From the NCBI GenBank assembly GCA_036939755.1, contig JALLAZ010001070.1, positions 1 to 10,383 on the forward strand: a DNA stretch of 10,383 bases, written 5' to 3'. Under the pieces are notes generated by a model. The model saw only the letters and a list, made by a program, of their open reading frames with translations, was not told where the DNA came from and ran no database searches. Every line of letters starts with the position of its first letter. Position 1 is the stretch's first letter. Positions 1 through 7,812 of the stretch are shown here, piece after piece. The DNA is from Stephanodiscus triporus (lineage: Eukaryota; Bacillariophyta; Thalassiosirophyceae; Thalassiosirales; Thalassiosiraceae). The translations under genes and the position numbers were made by a program.

Positions 1-680
1 TTATTCATTTAAATTATCAGCAAGTAAAGACTATTAAGTCACTTTTTATTCATCAGCCTTGGTCAGAGAAGTCCCGACCGCCCCAGAAGTAATGACCAGA
101 TGATGGTATTGCATGAGGGGGTAACTGCATGCGAGGCCTTCATTGCTAGGTTAACCACCTTTTTCGGGCGGTAATTTTGCTGTGGTCCTGACTATTTTTT
201 GTGCTTGCTGCAAAAATGGTTAAGTCTAAAATCAAGGTCATGGAACTGAATAGAATTAGCTTGAGACAGCATGTATATCAGATCAGTGTGCCCTATGTTA
301 GCAATTAAGGGTGGCCTCATTTATGAGCCCCCCCCCCCCCCGTTGTCCGTGCGAAAGTTTTCCTTTTAGTGCCTCTTTAAGATGAAGAGACGGAGGAGAA
401 AGTCATCCATCACGCCAAAAGCAAAAAAAAAATGGGACGCCGCATCATTCATCGCAAAGAAGGAAAAAGTATGTTCTGCGTAGATAGTATTTACCATTCA
501 GCGATAAGGGATCTTTTTGGTATAATCCGATTCAAGTCGATTGGACGAAGGCGTAGTAACCCAAGTTTCGGATTATGGATGTCGCGAAATCGTAAAGCAC
601 ATCGAACCTCGATCGGTGGCCACGATTGCCTGGACGATTATGTTATTTTTTTTTGGGGGGGGCGCAAAATCGTGTTTTCG
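1..680. other. Region without a supported gene
   Basis: No reading frame here looks like a conserved protein. There is a run of 14 C at 328-341 and adjoining T and G runs near 649-662. The plus-strand frame at 432-740 overlaps the 3' end of the acetyltransferase gene and has no recognisable motif. The only stretch with protein-like composition is a short minus-strand frame at 46-150, listed separately. Part of this region may be 3' untranslated sequence of the minus-strand gene that ends near 681-727. Confidence 0.5.
46..150 (-). other. Possible terminal exon or gene remnant, unrecognised
   Basis: On the minus strand, 34 codons run open from just after a stop at 151-153 to a TAA at 46-48. 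The composition is protein-like (YPLMQYHHLVITSGAVGTSL, then a charged end TKADE) rather than low complexity. An AG that could serve as a splice acceptor lies at its upstream edge (AACCTAG, about 146-152). It could be the last exon of a minus-strand gene whose other exons I cannot identify, a remnant, or chance. I assign no function. Confidence 0.15.
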
Positions 681-788
681 TTAGTACTGTCTCCGGGGGG
701 GGCATTGTTGGGGGCACGCTGTAAAATCAAGCGAGAATGATACTGCAAGGCCATATCGATATTTTCGAACCGTATGCGCATGACTCAC
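681..788 (-). other. Possible second intron (719-788) and alternative last exon (681-718) of the NAA60-like gene
   Basis: Right after the FHG codons of exon 2 the minus strand reads G|GTGAGT at 789/788, a consensus donor. A matching acceptor TTGATTTTACAG ends at 719. Splicing would remove 70 bases and replace the read-through tail (20 residues from ESCAYG, stop 727-729) with ACPQQCPPRRQY and a TAA at 681-683, for a 599-residue protein. The Cys/Pro-rich end is somewhat like the short Pro/Cys-containing tail after the same point in plant NAA60 proteins, but the match is weak. Either form, or both, may be made. Confidence 0.4.
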
Positions 789-2793
789 CGTGGAAGTAGC
801 GTGCATAGAGGTAACAATCGTAATTGACAGAGTTTATGAGGTAGTAATCTGAAGAGAGAGAGAGAGGAGAGAGAGATCGGGTGTGTGTGTGGGTACAATA
901 TTACTATGCGCACGGGGTGGAAAACAATCCGAGGAACACGCGGAATTTCGCTCAACCTCGGACTCCCCCACGTTACTCTCGTTATGCCCCACCCCCCAAG
1001 CCCCCCCGCCTTTCCCAATCAAATCAGTACCAACTCTCTCGTAATCGCTTCATTCCGTCCTTTCCTTTAACGTATGCATTATATATCTCACCTTTGATCT
1101 CCTTCACCCTGACGAAGCCTAGCCGTTCGTACAGTCGTATCGCCCCCTCGTTGTAGGTGATCACGTGCAGGTACAGCGCTCCCGTGAGTCCGCGCCCCCA
1201 CCGACGCCGTCTCCCCCCCGCCGTATCCGCCGCCTCGTCGCACCCCTCCCACCCCCCGTCGTCGTCCTCCTCCTCCTCCTCCTCCTCCTCCGTTTCTCCC
1301 CGTATCATGTCCGCGACGCTCTCCACGAGCATGCTCCCCAATCCACATCGTCGGAATCCGCGCGACGTTCCCAACGTCATGACGTAAAACATCCTCGGGT
1401 ACGCGATCGGATCGGGAACGAGGATGGACGCGGTCTCGTCGCGTTTTGGCCGGTGTCGTCCGCGGTGGCGGTCGTCGTCGTCGTCGTCGTGGTCGTCGAT
1501 GGGATCGTCGTCCCCCCCGTACGACGCCGCTTTCGCACGACGATCGGCGGCGCCATCCCTCGACGAATACGACGACGAATACGACTGCGGGTCCGACGGC
1601 AGGTGGGATCCGACGATGCACCCGACGATGATCTCCTCTCCCCTCCTCCTGCGCCCGCGACGGCGGCGACGACGTCGCCGACGCGACGACGTTCGTTGGG
1701 CGTCGTCGTCCCTCGTCGCGTCGGCGGCGGCATCGTCGTCTATATGCGACCGTATCATCGCGCCCCTCCCCCCGCCGCCGCCGCCACCGTCGTCGTCGTT
1801 GTCGCCGTCGTCGTCGCCATCGATATGGGTATCTCTACTACTATTCGCGTCGCCGTGCTCCCCCTCGCAGTCGTCTTCGTCGTCTTCTTCGTCGTCCTCT
1901 ACGTCCGCGTAATCGTCTCGGACGACGTTTTCGTCGTCGTCGTCGAATCTGAATCCGTTGGAGTAGAACCTCCTCATCCTTTCCCTCTCCCCGCGTTGGT
2001 ACGACGATAACGACGACGACGACGAATACGACGTCGTCCCTCCCTCCTCCACGTCGTCGTCGCATCCGTGGCCGCGGTCGTCGTTCTCCGTCGCGATCGC
2101 GCGCGACGGTCGCGTTGGGCCCATCGTCGCGCCTCCTCCCCTAGTCGTCGTGATCGTCGTCTTCGTCGTCGTTTTTGCGGCGGCGGCGTCGACGTCGACG
2201 TCGACGTCGTCGTCGTCGTTAAGCTCCAATAATATGCAATCCTCGTCGTCGTCGTCGCAGTCGCGATCGTCTCCCCCCGCGTCTCTCGCGGCCCCATCGT
2301 CGTAGCCGCCGGACGGCGACGACGACGGCAAGAGGTACGACCACAATGACGACATTATCCCGTAGCCCCCGCCCCCCTTTCCCCCCTTTCCCCCCCGTCG
2401 TCTCGCGATCATCATCCTGCGCCGTTCGTACTCGTCGTCGCTCATTTCCTCGAACGTCGCCACCGTGCAGTGCAACGACGGCGGCATCGTCGTCGTCGTG
2501 GTCCGCGAATGCGATCCCGATCCCGTTTCCGATCCCCCCCCGGCGGCGGCGCCGGCGGCGGTTCCGCGACAACCGCAGAGCGCGTCGAAGAATTCGGAGT
2601 TATACTCGATCGGGAACCACTCGCCGTGCAGTCGACGTACTTCGTCTCGGTCGGACGGACGTATCCGACGCAGGCGGAGGGCGCCGACGCGGCGACGACT
2701 ACGACTACGACGGTGGCGACGACGGCGATTGCGATTGCGATTGCGACAGTCGTCGTCGTCGTCGCCGGCCGCGTCGTCGTCTCGGATCGTCAT
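727..2793 (-). CDS. NAA60: NAA60-type N-alpha-acetyltransferase (GNAT) with giant low-complexity insertions; spliced
   Basis: This protein probably transfers acetyl from acetyl-CoA to N-termini of (membrane) proteins, as NAA60/NatF does. Exon 1 is 2793-1092 and exon 2 is 848-727, giving a 607-residue model. ATG 2793 is the only Met before the conserved core, and an in-frame stop lies just upstream (2806-2808). Core pieces in order are: [10 protein letters not shown] and GEWFPIEY (about 39-64); SLHCTVATF (106-114); IIVGCIVG (about 388-395); FYVMTLG (469-475); the acetyl-CoA loop RRCGLG (481-486); LYLHVITYN (540-548); LYERLGF (554-560). Tyr470 and His543 match the catalytic Tyr/His pair of the family. 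Exon 2 supplies [20 protein letters not shown], which matches the last strands of plant-type NAA60. Between these blocks sit insertions of about 30, 270, 70 and 40 residues rich in Asp, Arg, Gly, Ser and Thr, so the protein is over twice the roughly 240 residues of human NAA60. The long C-terminal membrane-anchoring part of the animal protein is not seen. NAA50 is the nearest alternative, but WFPIEY and the YLIN...YD.YL ending favour NAA60. Confidence 0.82.
849..1091 (-). other. Spliceosomal intron in the NAA60-like gene
   Basis: On the minus strand the donor reads AAAG|GTGAGA at 1092/1091. The acceptor is preceded by a strong (CT)n polypyrimidine tract, seen as GA repeats on the plus strand at about 853-876, and ends TTCAG at 849. 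The intron is 243 bases and phase 1: the G at 1092 joins AT at 848-847 to make an Asp codon. Without splicing, the frame runs 22 codons into intron sequence and stops at 1024-1026 with a tail unlike any NAA60. With splicing, the conserved family C-terminus follows at once. A GT dinucleotide repeat (about 880-892 on the plus strand) also lies within it. Confidence 0.8.
1263..2785. repeat. Dense GTC/GAC trinucleotide repeat tracts inside the NAA60-like exon
   Basis: Much of this 1.5 kb is built from short, interrupted triplet runs. On the plus strand these are CGT/GTC and TCC, so on the coding minus strand GAC, GAT and GAG give Asp and Glu runs and CGA/CGG give Arg runs. A clean TCC run near 1263-1291 encodes a Glu run. 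Three GTCGAC hexamers at 2188-2205 encode alternating Asp-Val and are also self-complementary. Because the repeat lacks stops in most frames, it creates long spurious frames on both strands. The tracts fall between the conserved GNAT blocks and not within them, which argues for repeat expansion at permissive loops. Confidence 0.8.
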
Positions 2794-3298
2794 CTCCTTT
2801 TTTCGTCACCTTTCTCCCACTCGGACGCACCCCGCACGCCCCAAATCCCACACCCCCCCCGCCCCCCGGCCCGCCCCTCCTTATTATGTATATTTTTTAT
2901 TTACCTATTTCGGCTCGGTGGCCTCGGCGGCCATTGTCGGAAGAAGAGGGGAGGTGTTAGGTTATGCTGTATCTAGTACTTACTCTAGAGATATGAAAAT
3001 CCTCTCTCGTTTGTGTAGGTAACAGATTTTTTTATTATTTTTCGGATACTATTTTGGCGATAATCTAAATACGGAATTCCTCTCTGTCTGTCCGTCAGAA
3101 ATCGCCAAAAACTGAAAACCCAGGAACGAGCTGTGTCGTCACGACAAGTGTGAATAACTTTCTTGTCTGGTGACTGAAGTGACGATTTTGGTGTCACGGG
3201 GGGCTTTTTTTCGTCTTGCGAAAATTCCTCGGACAGGCGCGGGGGGCCGCTCTTGGATCGGCTTTCTTGACTCACTTTTTTCTCGCTAGCAAGCAGAG
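2794..3298. promoter_or_regulatory. Shared intergenic region between divergent genes, probable bidirectional promoter
   Basis: About 505 bases separate the start of the minus-strand NAA60-like gene from the first possible start of the plus-strand DUF6824 gene. It contains C-rich tracts (about 2850-2880), an AT-rich TATGTATATTTTTTATTTA stretch (about 2885-2903), and several TGACG/CGTCA half sites. These include an almost perfect palindrome TGTCGTCACGACA (about 3133-3145), a GTGAC...GTCAC inverted pair (about 3179-3197), and TTGACTCAC (about 3267-3275). Such cores are typical of bZIP binding sites, but no factor can be named. No intact coding sequence was found here. Confidence 0.4.
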
Positions 3299-3768
3299 AT
3301 GGCAGTGATGATATTGCGATACGTGTGTCGTCGTGCGTCGTCAAGAATCAAAAAGAGCAAACCATTCACGGGCGGAAAAATAATAATAATAATATTTAGG
3401 CATCAAACAAATCAGATCATCTTACGACGACGACAACGACGACGACGACGACGACAGCATCATCATCATCGTCATTTGAGTAGCCACCGCGATCATCGCA
3501 TCGTCATCTTCATCGTCATCGTCACGCGTCGTCCTCGTCGACCACCTCCCCCCCCTCCCTCCCCAGCCACGACTCACCACCACCACCACCGCCATCGACA
3601 ACAACAGCGACAACAAAACTACGACATGGCATCCATCGGTGGCGACACGCCAACTTCGATGAAGAGGGTCATCGAGAGGTACTTCGTCGACGACGAAGAC
3701 GACGACGATCGTCGCATAGGGTCGCCGTCGTCCTCGTCGCCGTCTTCTTCTCCCCAACAGCATCGTAG

Positions 3769-3803
<35 letters not shown>

Positions 3804-4165
3804 GACCGCCGCCGCCGCCGCCGTCACCGACCATCGTGGTGCCCCCCGGCCAGAGGTACGAGTCGCCCCGACCGTCCGACGTGCTTTGCGGGCGGGGGGG
3901 GAGGATCAACTCCCATCCGGGGAACGTCAATTTCCGTTCCATCGTCGATTCCCGCCGAAGCGCGTACCTCGACCCGACGACGAAGAAGGCCGACAAGGCG
4001 GGCATCGCCGCGTCGATCGTCGAGGAAATACGCAACGGAGGAGGAGGAGGACGCTTCCTCAAGGAGGATCCGGCGGGGGGGGGGTGGATCGAGATCGGCG
4101 ACGTCCGCGCGATAAGGAAGGCGGGACAGGCGCTTCGCGAGGCAGGTCCGGAGCATCGCATGGCG

Positions 4166-4201
<36 letters not shown>

Positions 4202-6619
4202 GATCCCCTCGGCGGCGGCGGGGGCGGGAGCAAGAGTGGTCGAACGAGGAACGTCGAAGGCGGCGGCGCGACGACGACGACGACGACGAAGGCGAAGACG
4301 AAGACGAAGACGATGGGAACGGATCCTCCCGGGCCGAGACACCGTCCGGTGCCGCCGGAACGGGAGGGGCTCAAGAAGAAGGCCGTCGTCCGGGAGGAGG
4401 GAAGGGGGGGGGGGGGGGGGGGACGCGTGCCGGACGATGTCATCCTCGCGAGGATGAGGATGGAGTACGAACGGATGCGTGTGCTTCAGGAGGAGCGATC
4501 GAGGATGATGACGATGGAGCGGCGGCAGCATCATCATCATCATAATCATCCTCATCATCATCGTCGTCATGATCGGTCGAACGATGATAGGTCGAGGACG
4601 ACGAACAGGTCCGGAAGTAGCAGCGGTAGCTCGAACAGGTCCGGGGGGGGTAGCCACGGCAGCGGCGGTCAGGGATCGGGCGGCGGCGGCGGCGGCGACG
4701 CCACGTGGGACGTCCACCACGAGGAGTACCTCAAGATACAGCGCCTCCTGTCGCAGAGGGATCAGCTGGCGTGGCTGAACGCCCAACAGCAGCAGCAGCA
4801 GCAGCAGGCCGCCGCTGCCTCTTCCCTACTAGGCGAAAGCTTCCGACGGGAGCAGTACCAACGAGAGGAACAACGGCAATGGAACCCTCCCCCCCCCGGC
4901 CGCGTCGATCGTTCCTCCCTCAACGGGGCGTACGGACGACAGTTCCACCCGTCGCCCGCTCCCGGGGGCGGCGGTTGCGACGACCAGACGGTATTCACCC
5001 TCGCGTCGCTCGAATCGAGGTCCATGGACGCGTCGAGCCTCGGGGGCTTCACGTGGAATAACAGCAACATTTCGAACAACATGTCCGCGTCGTTGTTGGG
5101 GATGTCGGGCCCGGGCGTGACGGGAAACGCGGCCGTCGTCGGCGGGGGCGTTGGGACGAACGTCAGCAACAACGGCCACAACAATTACAACAATTACAAC
5201 AATTACGACGACAACAACAACAACAACAACAACATCGTGCAACTCGCGGCGATGTCGCATAATCTTGGCGCGCGAGGGACGCTCCGCGGAGGTGGGGGCT
5301 ACTCCCGGTCCAAGGACGAGGAAAACAAGATGTCGCACTTGGAACGGAAACTGGAGGAGGTCAAAGAGAGGCAACGTCGTCTGGAGCAGCTGCAGGATAT
5401 GCAGAGGATGCAGCAGCAGCAGGCGCAGGCGCTGCTGCAGCAGCAGCAGATGTCGATGATGCCGCAGGCGCAGGCACAGGCACAGGCCATGCAACAAATG
5501 CTAATGCTGCATCAGGTGCAAAATCGCGACAACTGCGCCATCAGTTCGTCGCGCAGACACTCTCAGGGAGACTTGAAGTCTTCGTTGATTTCTTTAGGCA
5601 TCGACGCTATTGAGGAGGACGAATTGAACCCCGGGGTAGATGCCGACGCGTCGTTCAAGCTGTCAAATCTGGATTTTAGCGGGATGGACATGTCGTTCCT
5701 CTCCTCCGACCCCGTGAGCATACCCTCCTCCAGGGGAGGCGTCGCGCTCCCGCCGCCGAACAATGATTTTGGGATCGACAACGCCAAGAAGGACCGGGAT
5801 GAGGACGAGGTCGATGAATTGCGGAGAACTACTACCACGACCACCGATGACAAAAACAATTGCGGCATTGACGGGGGGGTGGGAACTTTCCCCATGAAGT
5901 CGTCTGATAATGACAAAGTCAATCATCATCTGCAGGGGAGATCATCAATCCCGTTGTCTGTGGTGGCCGAGCAGCAGACACTGCGCAGGAAGACTACGTC
6001 TAGCATCATCGATGATAATTTCAACGAAAGTTTCAAGTCCATGGAGATGTCGGATCGCTCGTTGCTGAAGAATGTTAATACTGCGAGTACTGAGAGTGGC
6101 GTTGTCATTGTCGGCGAGCAAAAACAGCGCGGGCGTTTGCCCGATCCAGATGGGGATATCTTGCTCGCGTCGGGGGGTAGGGAGGAACGCGGTGGACGAT
6201 TGCTGGGAACCATACACTCCTCCCGTGCACCGTCCTCCGCCACCGCCGACGGTACGGCCGCTGCCTCCACATCCGCCAATAATGCCCGCCTCTCATCGGA
6301 GCGTACTCGTCAACGAGACGATCCCATCCGGCGACGGTCAAATGACTCCATGGCCATATCCGACCCCGACTTTGGCGTTTCCTTCACGTCCATCAAGTCC
6401 TTCCAATCGAGTAGTCGATCGAATGATAGCAATTCTTCGTCGCATTGGTTGAGTCATTACAAGAGCATTGACAGCATCGACGACGGTCAGTTTGATCCAT
6501 GGGATGAGGAGGACGTGGTGCTTTCCTCGCACCATAACTCGCACCATAACAGCAGCGATGGATCAATGAGCATCATCAGCGCGCCGAGGATGGTCAAAAC
6601 CGCCGGGGGGAATCATTAG
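3299..6619 (+). CDS. DUF6824-domain protein with poly-Gln/His/Gly/Asn tracts and coiled coil, probable nuclear regulator
   Basis: This is a single-exon frame of up to 1106 codons. A DUF6824 domain spans residues about 192-282: PSDVLCGRGGRINSHPGN, then NFRSIVDSRRSAYL, KADKAGIAASIVEEI, GRFLKED and GWIEIGDVRAIRKAGQALRE. I know this domain from diatoms; its biochemical function is not established. It is followed by low-complexity sequence, a charged segment (about 375-410), a His-rich run (about 411-425), and a Gln-rich coiled coil from about 672 to 745 (MSHLERKLEEVKERQRRLEQ onward). The C-terminal third has short Ser/Met/Asp motifs such as SMEMSDRSLL and KSIDSIDDG. Poly-Gln lies at 158-168 and further Gln runs flank the coiled coil. 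A nuclear co-regulator role is an inference from composition. The start is uncertain: residues 1-109 are Arg/His/Pro-rich and could be 5' leader, and the internal ATG at 3626 (GACATGGC, then ASIGGDTPTSMKRVIERYF) gives a more natural 997-residue protein. It is divergent from the NAA60-like gene. Confidence 0.82.
3770..3802 (+). repeat. CAG repeat encoding poly-Gln
   Basis: Eleven consecutive Gln codons (eight CAG, one CAA, two CAG) lie just before a Pro run and the DUF6824 domain. The single CAA interruption is the only synonymous break. Length variation between alleles is likely at such a tract. Confidence 0.9.
4404..4422 (+). repeat. Run of 19 G in the coding sequence
   Basis: Nineteen consecutive G encode part of an Arg plus a Gly run in the DUF6824 gene. 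The frame carries the DUF6824 domain upstream and the coiled coil downstream, so the length as given keeps the gene open. One base more or fewer would break it. Such runs are prone to slippage and to sequencing error. Confidence 0.9.
5168..5233 (+). repeat. AAC/AAT repeat encoding an Asn-rich tract
   Basis: AAC-rich sequence encodes an Asn-dominated stretch with repeated NNY units and a final run of seven Asn. It lies between the Gly-rich middle and the coiled coil of the DUF6824 protein. Together with the Gln runs it gives a prion-like composition. Confidence 0.85.
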
Positions 6620-7073
6620 TGAACTGGATGATACTCGATCTAGGGGATGAAGGCGGCTGACGATTGCGGACATAAGTACCTAGGGAGAAGGCTGCAGATA
6701 ATTTGGGGGCATGCTAGGATTTCTAGAGGTGTATAAGTACATGAAGAATTCAAGTAATATGAATGCGTATAATTATGGAACAGAGCAGAGAGCATAGTGG
6801 ATGTGTTGATTATGCAAATATCTTTGGTGGTGATGGTAGCATTACATCTTAGTGCCTCAATTTCCAACCAGATATCAATAACAATAATAATGCAACGAGT
6901 TGCATCACACAAAAGTGTCAGGACCACTATTTTATCCGCCAAGGCAATGCTGAGTAAGTATCATTCCGACAGCCTCACAATGATGGCCATGCAATGCAAT
7001 GACCCCATATGCGCAACACCACATGGCTACCTCACCTACATCATGGTATTAAAATGTAAGAACAAGTTGGGAA
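6620..7073. other. 3' flank of the DUF6824 gene, no gene seen
   Basis: The sequence becomes AT-richer directly after the stop. Frames on both strands (for example 6797-7081 plus and 6640-6942 minus) have no motif and unremarkable composition. The first part is presumably the 3' untranslated region of the DUF6824 gene. I could not pick a polyadenylation site. Confidence 0.5.
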
Positions 7074-7788
7074 TACCGTAGATCACGCTGTATAAGCAAC
7101 ACGCTGCACAAGCAATCTGCGAGAAAATGTACCCCTACGTATGATTGATCTTCTGGATTCTCAACTTATTCCTAAATAATTAACGGATTTAAAGATGACA
7201 TTCAATTTCCTATTTACAAGACAACAATTCCAACGATGTGTGATACGCCAAGGTTCTGGTCAACACCGGTCCGGGGCTGCGCGCTACGTACAGCAACCAA
7301 CCCGACCATGATCACCGCTGGCGGAAATGGGCCCCTAGAGTCCCACTTAAGAGCCAATCTCTTGTGCTGACGCATCGTATTATTCAGGGACAACCCCCCG
7401 AGCAAGCGCATGTGCTTAGGGGTGGGGTAGATAGGGTGTATGCCCCTCAAAATGCTCCTGTGTCCCTGCGATGATGCACCACCAGAATATTGGAGCATTT
7501 TGAGGGGTATATGCCCTATCAATCCCCACAAAAAGCACACCTGCTTGCTTGGGGAATTGTCCTCAATCAATATGTTGCTTTGGAGTGGGATGTAGGGCAT
7601 CCTACGAGGCTCTAGGGGATCATTTCCACTGGCAGCAGCCATGGTTGTGATGTTGCCGTTGGGGGGTCGCGTCACCATTTTTTAATTCCTACGTAGACTT
7701 TGGATATACAACACTATTTTGATAAGTTAGATACTTAGAGCAAGAAAGGATGGACAAATTTGTTCCTTATACAGAGTGTTCTACAGTA
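7074..7788. mobile_element. Inverted-repeat element 1 (non-autonomous DNA transposon, foldback type)
   Basis: The left end 7074-7100 reads TACCGTAGATCACGCTG then TATAAGCAAC. The right end 7762-7788, read on the minus strand, is TACTGTAGAACACTCTG then TATAAGGAAC. They match at 23 of 27 positions, defining a 715-base element that begins and ends at TA, as expected if TA is the target duplication. Inside the left end a 16-base unit CACGCTGTATAAGCAA is followed directly by CACGCTGCACAAGCAA (7084-7115), a tandem subterminal repeat. The interior is dominated by a large hairpin (7305-7645) and contains no transposase. TA borders plus repeated ATAAGC units in the ends suggest a Tc1/mariner or pogo-like family, which is an inference. 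Confidence 0.65.
7305..7645. repeat. Large imperfect inverted repeat (hairpin) inside element 1
   Basis: The left arm 7305-7458 and right arm 7492-7645 are each 154 bases and pair around a 33-base loop. The inner part is the best match: CCCCTCAAAATGCTCC at 7443-7458 faces GGAGCATTTTGAGGGG at 7492-7507. Matching continues outward through the GATAGGG and GAGCAAGC/AAGCAAGC blocks, CCCCTAGAG near 7334-7342 and 7608-7616, and ACCATG at the outer ends. Arms are diverged by scattered substitutions and some middle sections match poorly. The minus-strand frame 7214-7678 is a by-product of this structure. A transcript across it would form long double-stranded RNA. Confidence 0.75.
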
Positions 7789-7812
7789 AGGGGACAAAGG
7801 TACAACTTCTAA

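Noticed and set aside
432..740. Plus-strand frame of 102 codons
   Set aside because: No recognisable motif, it contains a G-run translation, and it overlaps the 3' end of the minus-strand gene.
1024..1092. The 22 codons after the intron donor as the genuine C-terminus of the acetyltransferase
   Set aside because: They follow a consensus GTGAGA donor and do not resemble the family, while the exon at 848 gives the conserved ending.
1165..2010. Long plus-strand frame of 281 codons antisense to the acetyltransferase
   Set aside because: It is the shadow of the triplet repeats on the coding minus strand. Its Val/Arg/Ser runs have no conserved motif, whereas the minus strand carries all the GNAT blocks.
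1377..2572. Other minus-strand frames over the same exon (for example 1377-1733, 1841-2065, 1974-2297, 2219-2572)
   Set aside because: They are alternative frames through the same repeat DNA with Arg/Thr-rich translations and no domain.
2985..3344. Minus-strand frame of 119 codons in the divergent promoter
   Set aside because: The composition is not clearly low complexity, but it has no motif, lies in AT-rich intergenic DNA and overlaps the plus-strand gene start. I treat it as chance.
3421..3460. A CRISPR-like or tandem-array signal in the GAC/CAT repeats
   Set aside because: The repeats are simple triplets without spacers, in eukaryotic coding or leader DNA.
3619..5497. Minus-strand frames of 140 to 320 codons antisense to the DUF6824 gene
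   Set aside because: They consist of homopolymeric Cys, Leu, Val or Pro runs that mirror the CAG, GGC and GAC repeats; the plus strand carries the DUF6824 domain and coiled coil.
7214..7678. Minus-strand frame of 154 codons
   Set aside because: It runs through both arms of the hairpin in element 1, so its two halves come from one sequence and its complement, which a real protein would not.
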